From the NCBI GenBank assembly GCA_902806565.1, contig CADCXA010000066.1, positions 1 through 64,000 of the forward strand: a stretch of DNA of 64,000 bases, given 5' to 3'. The position numbers and the translations under genes were made by a program. Positions within the stretch are counted from its first letter, which is position 1; each line of letters opens with the position of its first letter. Origin of the DNA: Hypoxylon rubiginosum. Taxonomy: Eukaryota; Ascomycota; Sordariomycetes; Xylariales; Hypoxylaceae. The notes beneath the pieces were generated by a model. It was not told the origin of the DNA. It worked only from the letters and a program-made list of their open reading frames with translations, and did no database searches. Below are positions 40,583 through 51,096 of this stretch, piece after piece.

Positions 40583-40975
40583 ATGCGGATGACGGCTGTT
40601 CCGAACGTACATGGTGCGTTTCCAATGCGACCCAAAATGCCTCAGCCGCAAACTATCAACCTGCTCCTGGTACCCAAGGAATGGCAAGCGAAGAAACCTT
40701 TATGCCAGTGCGAGTGCCGAAAAATGGGCGTTGGCGTCTGCCACGACGCGCCTGTCGGCTCGCATGATCCCGATGGCATCTTGTGCAACCTCTGCTACTA
40801 CGAATTGACCAAGATGAAGGGCATCAGGAAGCACGAAGCCTGCAACTACCCGCCTCAACCTCCGAGCCGCCCGTCATCAACAGAGTCACGCCGTCGCGAA
40901 GAAAGGGACCTGTCATTTTGGCCACGCCGAGGAAGTAGCATCAGCACCCAAGGCGCCGATAAAGTTTCCTCATGA
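40583..40975 (+). CDS. Doubtful small Cys-rich ORF
   Basis: An open frame of 130 aa with no recognised domain. The middle contains a compact cysteine pattern, CQCEC...C...CNLCYYE, which resembles small fungal Cys-rich proteins; the tail is low-complexity and basic/serine-rich. Two downstream methionines (PMRPKMPQ) offer alternative starts. Base use is not clearly coding, so it may be a chance frame. It lies between the cupin gene and another tiny Cys-rich ORF on the same strand. Confidence 0.3.
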   Translation: MRMTAVPNVHGAFPMRPKMPQPQTINLLLVPKEWQAKKPLCQCECRKMGVGVCHDAPVGSHDPDGILCNLCYYELTKMKGIRKHEACNYPPQPPSRPSSTESRRREERDLSFWPRRGSSISTQGADKVSS

Positions 40976-41184
40976 GACACAGGAGAAACATGAGAAACCT
41001 ACTCGTCTCCTCATCTCAGCTCTTTAAAAGGAAAACTCACACGCTCTTATTTCTCTTGCGAAGGATAACGACTTTGCACGAACAACGCAATCCCCATCTT
41101 GGTAATCGATGCCACCAACCAGAATTGCACGACCGCCCATTGCATACACATCGCGACGGAACTGAGATCAAGGAAGCTTAAACG

Positions 41185-41352
41185 ATGTGTAAGCTTATTA
41201 TAACATATCGTTGCGGCTGTAAGCCTTACGAGACCAGCATCCCTTGCAGGAAACCCGACTGCCAGTCCCTCAAGGAGATAGTCCAGGAACCCCCTTGTCG
41301 ACAATGCGAGAGGCAAGATGCAGAAATGGAACTAGCGCAAGCGGCGATTTGA
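41185..41352 (+). CDS. Doubtful 55-aa Cys-rich ORF
   Basis: A short plus frame starting MCKLIITYRCGCKPYE and continuing with C..P.C and a final CRQCERQ motif, seven cysteines in 55 residues. The opening (MCK, aromatic, CGC) is typical of small unannotated fungal Cys-rich proteins. No signal peptide and no intron are seen. The overlapping 159-aa frame in another phase (41,244-41,723) has no protein-like features and is treated as a shadow. Reality of this gene is uncertain. Confidence 0.35.
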   Translation: MCKLIITYRCGCKPYETSIPCRKPDCQSLKEIVQEPPCRQCERQDAEMELAQAAI

Positions 41353-42262
41353 GCCTCAAGAACATCGGCGACCAAGACTTGCAGCCATTTTCTTGGGATT
41401 CAAAATTAAGGGATGCCCCCTCGGGCCTGGCAAGGAGGCCCATCGAAAAGAGCGCCTTGAATGCGTTCCGGATGTCTTCCCGAGAATCTACACTCAAGTC
41501 TTTTTGCCTACAAAGGGAAACTTCAAATCCACTTCGGAAGTGGGTAGCTGCCGAGTCTGGCGGTTTGGTCGCTTTGAAGAAACGACACGAATTTAGAACA
41601 TGGCCTCGCAAAGGCGGATCAGGAAGCTATCAATCCCGTCTATCCTCGAATTTCACTCATATCAGAGCTCCGATGTCTGTTTGCTCGCACGGGCTTCATT
41701 TCGGAGATGTTGGTACCACCTAACGAGGGGCTGAGCAAATTTGCGTCAGGTTCGAAAAACAAAGCCGTGAAGAGGAAATCGAGATGAAATGGAAAAAATT
41801 TTCGCTAGGGAATCAGTTGTATTCATAGATGGCAAAGCTGTTGCTAAATCAATAACGTCTTTGATATTAAGCGACGAGGACCCTTAAATGGCAAGCTTGT
41901 TGGTTGAGGCGTCTTCTGTCCCTTGATTTGTCCCACCCGATTGGCGGCGTAGTCTTTGATTGGTTACGTTTGTGATGTGTAGAGTCCACCATTCTGAGTC
42001 CCATCACACTGCGTGGATCTTGACTGTCACGTCACATGGGCGGTTGGCCCTGTCAGGATGCCAGCGAACATAGGGAAAGGAAGCATTCGCATCTGAGTAT
42101 ATAAGACAGCGTCGTCTTCCGCCAAAATGTCTCGATTTGGTTTCGCACAGCAGCAACGCACAGCAGCACGAATTCAAAGCGCATCACTACCTACTCTACT
42201 GCAAGATCTTACCGCAATAAGACATCTATCTACTACCTCACTACGAAAAAAAACTTTCCAAA
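41353..42262. promoter_or_regulatory. Upstream region of Hce2-type gene
   Basis: No supported gene. The last 200 bp read as a promoter and leader: a TATATAA box at 42,098-42,104, then a C/A-rich leader with CACAGCAGCA and CTACTACCTCACTACG stretches up to the ATG at 42,263. An upstream ATG at 42,127 opens an overlapping frame, but it is only 23 bp after the TATA box and may precede the transcription start. Confidence 0.5.
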
Positions 42263-42739
42263 ATGTTTCACAAGACCGCCATACTCGCCCTCCTCTTCGG
42301 CGCGCTCGCGACCGCAGCACCCCCCTCGATCAACGCGCTGCTGCGGCCGCGCGACGCCTGCGCGGCGGACAAGTCGGTCGGCTACTGCACGGCGCTCACG
42401 TACACGGACCGGACGGGCGGGTCCTCGGCGCCGCCGACCTCGGGGCAGTGCGAGGACGCGTGCCGGTCGATCCTGAGCGACGCGGGCGACTGGGGCGTCG
42501 ACTTCGCGGGCAAGCCGGCGGGCTACCGCGACGAGATGGTGCTCGGGACGTGCGGGTTCGGCGTCTCGCGCCTGTCCGACACCGACACCGCGCAGTTCTC
42601 CTTCCTCGTGCACAACGACGACATGCTCGACGTCATCGGCGAGTCCCTGTCCCGGTTCGCCGGCAAGCACGGCGGCAAGGTCAAGGCCGACGGCACCATG
42701 GACTGCAGCGGCCACGTGGTCAAGTGGTACGTCGGTTAG
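42263..42739 (+). CDS. Hce2/Ecp2-type secreted effector candidate
   Basis: An intronless frame of 158 aa with a signal peptide at 1-18 (hydrophobic core AILALLFGALATAA). The mature protein has six cysteines (33, 42, 63, 67, 97, 148). The region 63-156 follows the Hce2 pattern: C...CRSIL, GDWGVDF, GTCGFGV, then HNDDMLDVI, a helix ending in F, and GTMDCSG...VKW at the end. Hce2 proteins (homologues of Cladosporium Ecp2) are secreted, disulfide-bonded, and known as putative necrosis-inducing factors; whether this one acts on a host or in fungal competition is unknown. The coding part is strikingly G+C-rich compared with its neighbours, which creates long open shadow frames on both strands. Confidence 0.85.
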   Translation: MFHKTAILALLFGALATAAPPSINALLRPRDACAADKSVGYCTALTYTDRTGGSSAPPTSGQCEDACRSILSDAGDWGVDFAGKPAGYRDEMVLGTCGFGVSRLSDTDTAQFSFLVHNDDMLDVIGESLSRFAGKHGGKVKADGTMDCSGHVVKWYVG

Positions 42740-43323
42740 ACGAGGGGCGGGAAGGATTCGTGCGAGGGGGGACGGGGCAGCAAACGGAAATTCTCTTTTT
42801 TTGGTGCGAGGAAGACGCGTGGCTGCGAGGCCAGGAGGGGGGTGTTTTGGGAGCTGAAAATCTGAAGAATGGAATTATAAAACTTTGAGTTCAATTCTCA
42901 TAAAATGAATGTCTTGCCTTTCTGATGTGTGATGTGTGATGTGATCTTGTCTCTTCGTGTCTGGTGTTTTATTGGTTGAGTAAAACTGCAGCATTATGCA
43001 TCGCGAAGATCCCCCTTACAGGGGGCATGCGGGGACTGGGGGGGAAGAGGGGAAGGGGAATAGCGCGATCTTTAGTCATCGAATAGCCCGGCCATCTTAT
43101 GCACAAAATAGGACGTCGTCGTCAAACTGCCAAACAATCCAACCACATTAGTGTGACTGTGCTGCCATAAATCGACCAATTATGATTATCATTATGGATA
43201 TAGCTTGACCACTTTGGTAGGGTTAGGTAATCGTCTACCGCGACACCAACGAAAGGATAGGGGCGACAGGGTGTTAGTTAGGCAGTGAACCCTACCACAA
43301 CTGTTTAATTTTATGCTCCGAGA
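42740..43323. other. Intergenic, low-complexity G-rich stretch
   Basis: Downstream of the effector candidate come GATGTGTGATGTGTGATGTG repeats (about 42,924-42,943) and a G-rich stretch at about 43,019-43,060. The remainder up to 43,323 is the leader of the HET gene. No gene or RNA is recognised. Confidence 0.4.
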
Positions 43324-45266
43324 ATGGACGCGAGATCTGCATTCGTCTACTCGGAATTGGCCCGGCCAGATGAAATCAGGATTTTGAACCTTTATCCAGG
43401 TGTGGAGGGTCAAGGTCTTGAGGGTTCCTTAAGACATATCGAACTCCCAACTTATAATTCACCAAATCCGTCATTTTCATCTGACCTGCGACAACCTAAC
43501 ACAAGATCCTTGCGAAATACGAGAAGGCTTCTTGATATCTTCGAAGCTCAGGCGCAAGGGGACAATCAGTCGGTAAACTCCGCAGATTCCGGCGGCAAAA
43601 CCTGGTGTTGGGAACTTTCGGAAACGAGAAAAGACTCTGTACGAAGGTCCATCCATGGGCGGTAAGTAAATCCTACTGTTATATCCGTAAGATCATCGTA
43701 AAAGCTGACAAGAAAAGAGAATTCTTCGTTAAAGACCCAGTCGTGGGGCTCGACTGTAGGCGAGTAGAGTACGGTCAAGACACATACGATGCCCTGTCAT
43801 ATACGTGGGGCGGCATGAAAAAAACGGATGAAATAACCATCGACGGGGGAAGGCTTGATATCACAAGGAATTTAATTACGGCCTTAACAAAACTGAGATC
43901 ACCAACGAGATCACGATGCCTATGGATCGACGCAATATGCATCGACCAGGAAAATGTCCAAGAGAGGAATCATCAAGTGCATATGATGAAACGGATCTTC
44001 TCTACCGCCTCGTCTGTCATGGTCTGGCTTGGTGAAGCTGAAGGTAGTGTGTATGCTACGTTGGAGATGGTTCTCAAGTACAATTGGAGTCGAGGGAGGA
44101 AAGACCTTTTCAAGTATCCCGAAGAATGTCTAAAAGGGCTGGAAGCACTTTTCAAACGGCCTTGGTGGAAGCGCATATGGATCGTTCAAGAAGTGGTAGC
44201 TGCACAGGAGATAGTTGTCCTCTTGGGACATACCATATTTCCTTGGATAATGCTCGCAAATCTCTGTCGAGCCATCCAGCTCGTGGAATTTCTCCCTCAT
44301 CCCCTGGCACCAATGGTCCGTTTCTGTGGGTACCAGAAATTCACGGTTCTCGATCACTTCAGACGAAATAGGAGTATGCCGCTTGTCCGCCTTGTGCATT
44401 GCACCCAAGATTACCAAGCAACCGATCTACGCGACAAGCTCTACGCACTCCTCGGCATGGCTTCAGATATCTCTTCTGATGATATCATTCCCGACTACAC
44501 AAAGTCTGTTCAGGAGGTATTCCTAAACCTGGTGGAATTCATGGCTGTTGAGCATCGCAACTTAGATGTTATCTCCTCGGGTCGATTGTCCATTTCTGGG
44601 TCTGCATCTCCTAGTTGGCTGCCGGACTGGCGGGGTTCCAATCCGTTACGGCCGCTGAATAGTGAAGAGTTTGGCGGGCATTTCTATCGAGCTTCGGGTA
44701 ACACTGATGCTGTGGTGGACATTACTGACTTCCACCTTACTTTGACCGCTGAGGGTTGGGTAACAGATACAATTGACTTCTTTGATGATACTACCACAGT
44801 ATCTCATGCAGACTTACAGACCATAAAACGGTGGCAGAGAATGGCAAGTAATAATGTCAGTCCTACTATGATGAGTCTCTTCTGGAGAACTATTGTGATG
44901 GATAAGGATCACATGGGGAACCAAGTTACACCTTCATTCGGTAAAGCACTCGACGAATTCATTGCTGGTTCTATTAAGACCCGGTCCAAATTTGTTCAGC
45001 AATTTTCCGACGCTGTCACCAGGGCTGTTTTGGGGCGGCGATTTTTTATCACAAAAAATGGACGGATGGGCCTTGGCCCCCCGGACATCCAGCCGAACGA
45101 CCAAATTGCCATCCTCAAAGGATGTCATGTTCCTCTTATACTTCGTGAGACCGGAGATTATATGGCCCTTGTCGGAGAGGCATATGTCTCAGCGATGACA
45201 AACGGTGAACTGGTATCCGATCTAGAAGAAGGACGATACACCCTTAAATCTATTATTTTAAAATAA
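43324..45266 (+). CDS. HET-domain (heterokaryon incompatibility) protein
   Basis: Two exons, 43,324-43,661 and 43,718-45,266, join in frame to 628 aa; the 56-bp intron ends after a CTGAC branch-like motif. The N-terminus has the usual lead-in of the family (IRILNLYPG, then LRHIEL). The HET core is clear: YDALSYTWGG (136-145), RCLWIDAICIDQ (179-190), ERNHQV and VMVWLGE. Between lead-in and core there is an extra segment of about 60 residues rich in S, R and Q, longer than usual. Later parts include KRPWWKRIWIVQEVV and TDLRDKLYALLGMA, also typical. HET proteins take part in non-self recognition and regulated cell death in ascomycetes; no NACHT, WD40 or other extra domain is attached. The allele function is unknown. 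Confidence 0.9.
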
Positions 45267-47099
45267 TAAAACAATACCGAATAGTCTAATTCAGAATTGA
45301 CATTAGTAAAAGCAAGAAGAATCAGACAGCCGGGGTTTGATATCACACCATTCCTTGCTGGCGGAGACGATAGACATAAATCGGGCTTGATAGCCTTTTA
45401 CCCACCAGCAGACAGACGAGTGTATTAGAACAGGCAAGTAACCCAGCCGTGGCTACATGTCCTACAATGAACATCTCGTTGCTGGCTGTGGTGAAGCTAA
45501 GGTGGATGCTAGCAAATAAGAGGGCAATAGAAGGCAAGGTTTTATATGCAAAGAATCGCTATTATTGACGTTGCGAGTGAAAATTTTCACATGCAAGGGG
45601 TAACATATCACCGGGACACAAGGTAATTGAGGATGGGGTGAACAAAGGATGACGAGAAGGGGATTGAGGGGGGTAGGTGGGTGTGCGCGTTAGTGATTTG
45701 GTCCGTCAAATCCAGAGTTTCTTGTACTTCACTTCCCAGTACATCCTAGAATGATAATCCAGCATAGAGTACTTGTATTCCAATAAGAATATACTGATCT
45801 GACGTAAAAAGTAGTAATTCTAGCGTTGGATGCCTTCATTTCTGTTATGCAATTATTGGAAATGATCTTAGAGGCCCCGAAGAAGGATTCAGGGGGCGTA
45901 GGTTAAGAGGAGCAAATAGTTAATTTTAAAGAGGCTTGCTTTACGAATCTATCGGCAAAATATTTTCCATTATTTTCTAAACGCAAGCATAGAAGGAATT
46001 CCCATGACCTTTGACTCACAAGTTTATGAAGTCCACATTACTTTAATAGTAGAAATGCAGTTTCCCACAAGTACAAATTCACGTACCAGTTCTCTAGATA
46101 ACCCCTGGGTTTCAACCTCAACACGGGGTTGACAAACATTGTTCGGCTACTGATCTCAGTGTTAAGTTAGCTATCGGAGGGCTTGCGTTTTGACTTGAAC
46201 ATCAATTAAGTGTAGACGTTTAACTGATCAGAAACCACGTTGTCAACTTCGCTAACCGTTAGCCTAGCCGAACTTCTGTTTGGATATTTATACTCATAAT
46301 CGGCATCTAAAGAACCACTAATTCGACTCTTATTCCAGTAGCTACCTGCTTGAATTATGGTAAGCGACGTAATTTAACGACATATTTATTAGCAAGAATA
46401 ACTACCCTTCACCATTTTCTAATGACCAGATATCACGATTTTCCGACTGACATTCATTGTTCCCATCACGCTCCCCATGAGTGGCTGCCTCGTAGGTCAA
46501 GAAATAAAAAGTAGATTTTACTAAGCGGGTCCCGTAATACGGCCACTTCGCCAAAGGAGGAGGCTGTCGTAACGGGACAAGACTCACGATGCGTAACTCT
46601 AAAGGCTAGGACATCCCCGCAACTTTTTCTTGACGCTATCCACAGGTTGGCCCATGGAAAATTGTGATTTTTTCCATTATTTAGTTCCATTAGGTGTGCA
46701 GTGCCAGCAATTCTTTCCATCTTTCTTGTGCCCCAGTGGACAGGCTAGCTCACTTATCCATCTCTGTTGTTGGCTGCCTTACCAGCACAACTTGTGGAAT
46801 CTTCCATAAGTCAAGCAAATACAACCTTGGCTTCGTATACACTCATCAGCCAGTTACACACCATTGCTCTCTCTTACTAAAACATCTACAGGCTTGTGAG
46901 CATTTTCTGCATCACACATCACCACTTCTACCGCGCACTAGGAATCACGACAACGGTATCCCGTATACCACACTAAAGAACGTTACTCGGTCTAGTAGCA
47001 TTAGATTTACTGTTGTGAATCCAACAAAGACCACCCGACTATCAGAGCTCGTCGCGTTACGGAATTTTCAGAATCACCTACGACCAACCCGTATACACC
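45267..47099. other. Intergenic, no supported gene
   Basis: 1.8 kb of mixed composition. Short ORFs on both strands (for example 45,343-45,537 and 46,402-46,720 on the minus strand) lack motifs and start in poor contexts. The last 400 bp are C/A-rich and read as promoter and leader of the next gene; the overlapping ORF at 46,694-47,116 is likely leader. No RNA gene is recognised. Confidence 0.4.
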
Positions 47100-48263
47100 A
47101 TGGCAGAGAGCAATAATCCCGAACAACTCCCCACCCAGCCGCCCTTGACCACGTGGGCAGAGCCGGAGGATTACGGAGGATGTAAGCTAACATTCATGAG
47201 GCTCGAGGCAAGGAATGCCTGTTTCAGCACCTATCCTGGCAGTAAGGGGATTTATCCTGGAGACGAGGCAGTCTACCGCTACACCCGCTTTGGTAAAACC
47301 CCTGTGTCGCTTGCTGTGGCAGGGCTACATGGGTGCTCATCTCTTGTCGTGGTTTCTCAACTCGGCGCCTGGGTAAACCACATGGTAAGTAACTAATGAT
47401 TTACTTCTCTCAATCAGTGCCATCGCTAAGGAGGGAGGGGGCCAAACCGAATACGACGTAAGAATCTAGTTACTGACCCGAAGCGTTTAGTGGGAGGTTC
47501 CCGACTTCCGTCACCTTCACGGTAGTTTTCCCGAGCCTACTGAGGAGAAGCAGTCCGCTATATTCAAAAAGGCGATCCTAGATCCCCTCTGGCATGGCAG
47601 CGGCCTCAAATTCCCTCTCGGTCTTCCCGCTCTGGCAAAGAATTGGGATCCAAGCCAGCCCGCGGCTGTGTCTCACCTACTGAGCAAAGATGCCAATCCG
47701 CACGTCTTCCTCTTTGCTCCGTACGCGAGAGTCGATTCGCCAGATGATTCCAACTTCGCCGCCGAGTTTCCGGTCGGCCTGCGTATGAGATACGTAGAGT
47801 GCAACCGAAAGATCGCGGCGGAGGTAAGAAAGATCTTCGGACAAGACGTGCCCTTCCAAGTCGTCCCTTACTCCCCCCGAGTATGCACCCAGCAGGCTTT
47901 CGAGGCGCTCACAGGCTCGGAGTTTTATAAGGTGAAGTACGAACACAAGATTTTGGAGTACCTAGAGGACGGTGAGTAAACTTCCATCCGGTCCTAAATG
48001 CCCCATTAGGATGATTCTAAATTCTAATATTTTACTAGGCCCCTTCGAGTCCAACCGTGGCAAGGTCCTGGTGCAGTATCGGCCTGCTAGTGGCCCTCAG
48101 GGCAAAGCCGCCTGGAGGGTCTGGTTTGAGGGTCACGACCCCCATCCTGGCGATCAGCAAGAATGGGAGCCTATGGGTTCGTTCCAGATCGCCGGCTCCG
48201 AAGGTATGTCAACCAAATAATAATAAACGAGTCACTCTAGCTGACGGTGATGTATCAGATTAG
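47100..48263 (+). CDS. Uncharacterised fungal protein
   Basis: Four exons, 47,100-47,384, 47,491-47,971, 48,039-48,203 and 48,241-48,263, give 317 aa; reading through the last intron instead stops at 48,220 (315 aa). The joint of exons 1 and 2 rebuilds a conserved-looking block: AVAGLHGCSSLVVVSQLGAWVNHM followed by WEVPDF. I know this pattern (G-L-x-G-C-T-x-V-V-V-S-x-x-G-x-W-x-x-H-x-W-E-x-P-x-F) from many unannotated ascomycete proteins; their function is unknown. No signal peptide or membrane helix is seen. Exon 2 carries HVFLFAPYA and a glutamate/lysine-rich second half. The first intron is long for this region (106 bp) but splices cleanly. Confidence 0.65.
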
Positions 48264-48557
48264 TAGGATTGCTGCGGTGTCACGAAGCCAACCATGCGAT
48301 GAGGAAATAACGACGTTGTTACGTAGAGCTATAAGCCCGAGGGCTACCAAGATCCGCGTATATACAAGAGGCAGGGACCAAGAGGCCTAGGAGTAAAAGG
48401 GGCTATACACCATCCCATCCCCTTTATCGTACCAACAGACCTATAACCTTACTCGTGTGGTAGGGGCTAAGACCCTGACACAAGCGCATAGGCCGAAACC
48501 AGCAAGAGATAGATACCCTAATGAGATTGATTTTCCTAGTAAAGATTACATGTGTTT

Positions 48558-49778
48558 CTACGCATTCATGCTGACGCTCTTGTCTCCAGATAGTGCAACT
48601 TTCGTGTGCTTCGCCGGCTGTCCTTCCCCGCCGATACTCGAACGCTTCTGCCCACGGTTAGGGTCTCTCTCCTGAAGAGCGACCCGATTCTCGAGGGCAT
48701 GCTGCAGAGGAGGCGCATTGGGAATCCCGAGGAGCTCGCGCTTCTTGAAGAATTCCCATACCAGCTCAAAGGCTTGCGTGTGAATGCCATTCTTCGGGCC
48801 CCGCTTGTCCAGGAAAGACGTCAATTGGGATCGGGAGATGTGGCCGAGGGCGAGCCGGAATTGATCGACTGTCCAGTCCCCCTGAAGCGTGAAGACTTTG
48901 ATCATGGCTCTAATCTGATCGCAGTTTCGGTCGATCTGGGTGCCTACGTCCAGCTCCAACTCGTCAGGTGTGGGCTTAGAACCCTGCTCCTTGACAGAGC
49001 CGGTGACCTTCTGGTAGGTGTAGGTGCGAGAAACGAAGCCGGGCTGAGGGGTCATGTCGATGGTCACATCGATGCGGTCCATGACAACTGCTTGCTCCCA
49101 GACGTGATCGACTTCGTTCTGACTCCTCACGTTCCTATCTCCCAAGATGTCATCCGCAATGTGCTCCTTTCTCTCCCATTCCTCTTCGCCCGCCCGCTGC
49201 TTGGCAATGAGCGCAGCGTACTCCAATACCTCAGAAGCACCAAGGTCGGAGAAGACGGCCCTGCGAGCATGTTCGCGTTTCCCCTCTTCGAGATCGGTGT
49301 TGATGTAGTCCATCAGGTGGTCCCGGAGATAATGGTTTGGCACCTCTTTCAAAATATCGTTCGGTCCGTAACGACCCCCACCAACAAACGCCATTTCCAT
49401 AGTCCAGGCACCAGGGTTCCAACCCCCTCTTACGGCGTGCCAAATAGCATCTCTAGAGCAGATTGAGGCGAATTCTCGAGGGTCTACATCGGCCGCGGAC
49501 GCTAAGGTATCGATGAGCTCGACATTGGACTTGGGGATAGCACCGGGTGCCTGCACAAAGTAAGTTCTCCGGCTCAGATGCATGGCATAGTTAATACACA
49601 TTACTACATACCGCTCTGGACACTGAAAACAGCGTCTCTGGTCTCTTGTAAGGGTTAAGGGGAGATTCTTTTAGCGCCGTGGTTTTGGCCTGGATCTGAG
49701 AACGAGTTAATACTTGGTCGCCCTAAGTAGAATTCCTGTATTGAGAAATCGCCGTACCCCTTCGTCTCGGAACGCCAT
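48558..49778 (-). CDS. DUF7726-type protein, 5' end uncertain
   Basis: The main exon 49,550-48,558 joins in frame to an upstream exon 49,722-49,612, giving most of a protein of about 374 aa. The region QIRAMIKVFTLQGDWTVDQF to ELVWEFFKKRELLG matches the small helical domain I know as DUF7726 (C-x-Q-V-R...G...V..F..A.G.S...Y..FL...G). It may be a DNA-binding-like module but is uncharacterised. The N-terminal half is acidic/basic and helical with no known domain. The C-terminus has a KKRE and a QKRSSIGG basic patch that could act as a nuclear signal. A start at 49,778 requires a first exon of 21 bases and a 35-base intron, unusually short, so the true 5' end may differ. Confidence 0.6.
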
Positions 49779-51096
49779 TTTGGAAGTTTGATACGACAAT
49801 TTGATTTGAATGAATTTGAATCTAGTGATAGCGATATGCTCTAGCTTCTGAAGATGTGAACTGATGGAATGATGAAAGACTTCATTCCACCTCCGGGAGC
49901 ATCCAAAGCCATCCTTAAATAGGGAGTCAAGTAAACAAACGCGTCGCGTTCTCTCGAGTATTCTACGTCATCCTATTTACGGCACCTGGTAGAGATTTTC
50001 AGTCGTGAAACTCCCGAATATTCGGATCGATGGTTCCAACGTCATACCTGATCAGTCATTCAAACATCCTGGGGGATCTTCGCACAGACTCGCTAGACAT
50101 CGCATCATGTAAGTTACGAGAAATATACAGGTAGGTATACTACAAGGCGGATTGGAAAAGAAGGCCTAAATGAGGATTATTTGGGAATAACGGTCTTGAA
50201 ACGCAACTCGTATGCAAGAAGACGACCTCAAGTAGTGTGTACGAAGTAACGCCTCCTTATTTCACAATACGTATATATCTTATATATGCATATTAGCTCT
50301 TTGTTGCATGGTTTATGACTGATGACATTAGCTTTGACGTCATACCTCTTCTCATCTGTGCATGGATGAAGATCTAGACCTTATAATACCGTGCTGAACT
50401 CCTGATTATCATCTACTGAATTTGAATTTGATCAACAGACCTTTGATATCAGCACCGCTCCGTTGGACCGTCAAGCATACTTCGAGTCCGTTTGATGGTA
50501 GAATAATCTAGAGTATCTGCTATTCGCATACTAGCAATTTACATCTACGATAAGATAAACGATAACATCCCCATCATGATAGTCAATTGGCCAATGAAAT
50601 CGCTGCATCCTACTCCATGTGGACAGGTCGGTGCAGGCATGATGTCATGTCCCGAGTCCAATGGCGGGTTCAACTCCACACGCTCAGATGCTCTACGATA
50701 TGCGGGTGGCTCTTAGCTCTAGTATCCTCGATTCCCTAGTCGACGCTTCCTTGCTTACATGTAGGCGTGTGACTTGCCGTCGTCGGCGTGTGGGCGTGGT
50801 GCGGTCCACCCCCACCCATTCTAACCCAAGTTCCTCATCTTCCTCCAACATTCCGAGATCTCACACTCCGGCCATTGTTTGCATATCCTACTACTATCGT
50901 TGTCCTTCGCCGACATATGCTTCCCGCTTCTTAGATATTTTATCTCTGTCTATGATTCTTTTATACTTTGTCGAATTTATTCTTTTCTTACCTCATTATT
51001 TCCACTATCGCTAAGCGGCCGAAGCGTTGACAACAGTATCCGGCTGGTCTCATTCTAGTTCGTCCACCTCGAGTCCCAGACTACAACGTCGCAAAG
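49779..51096. promoter_or_regulatory. Intergenic promoter region (DUF7726/MFS)
   Basis: 1.3 kb between two divergent genes. Nothing protein-like is supported; the frame at 50,661-51,014 is low-complexity serine and proline codons in a pyrimidine-rich leader. The 51,000-51,096 segment is the likely leader of the transporter. No clear TATA box or RNA gene is seen. Confidence 0.4.

Noticed and set aside
41244..41723. 159-codon frame downstream of the cupin gene
   Set aside because: No domain, polar low-complexity translation, and overlap with a more protein-like small Cys-rich frame.
42127..42888. 253-codon frame overlapping the Hce2-type gene from an upstream ATG
   Set aside because: Its arginine- and alanine-rich translation is what the second frame of a GC3-rich gene gives; the ATG lies only 23 bp after the TATA box and probably precedes the transcript.
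47385..47490. Possible twin intron in the uncharacterised gene (106 bp with internal GTAAGA and TCAG)
   Set aside because: Simple splicing is in phase and rebuilds the family block; the inner units would be only about 33 bp long.
48606..49466. 286-codon plus-strand frame opposite the DUF7726-type gene
   Set aside because: It is the antisense shadow of the minus-strand exon, which has the recognised domain and consistent splice sites.
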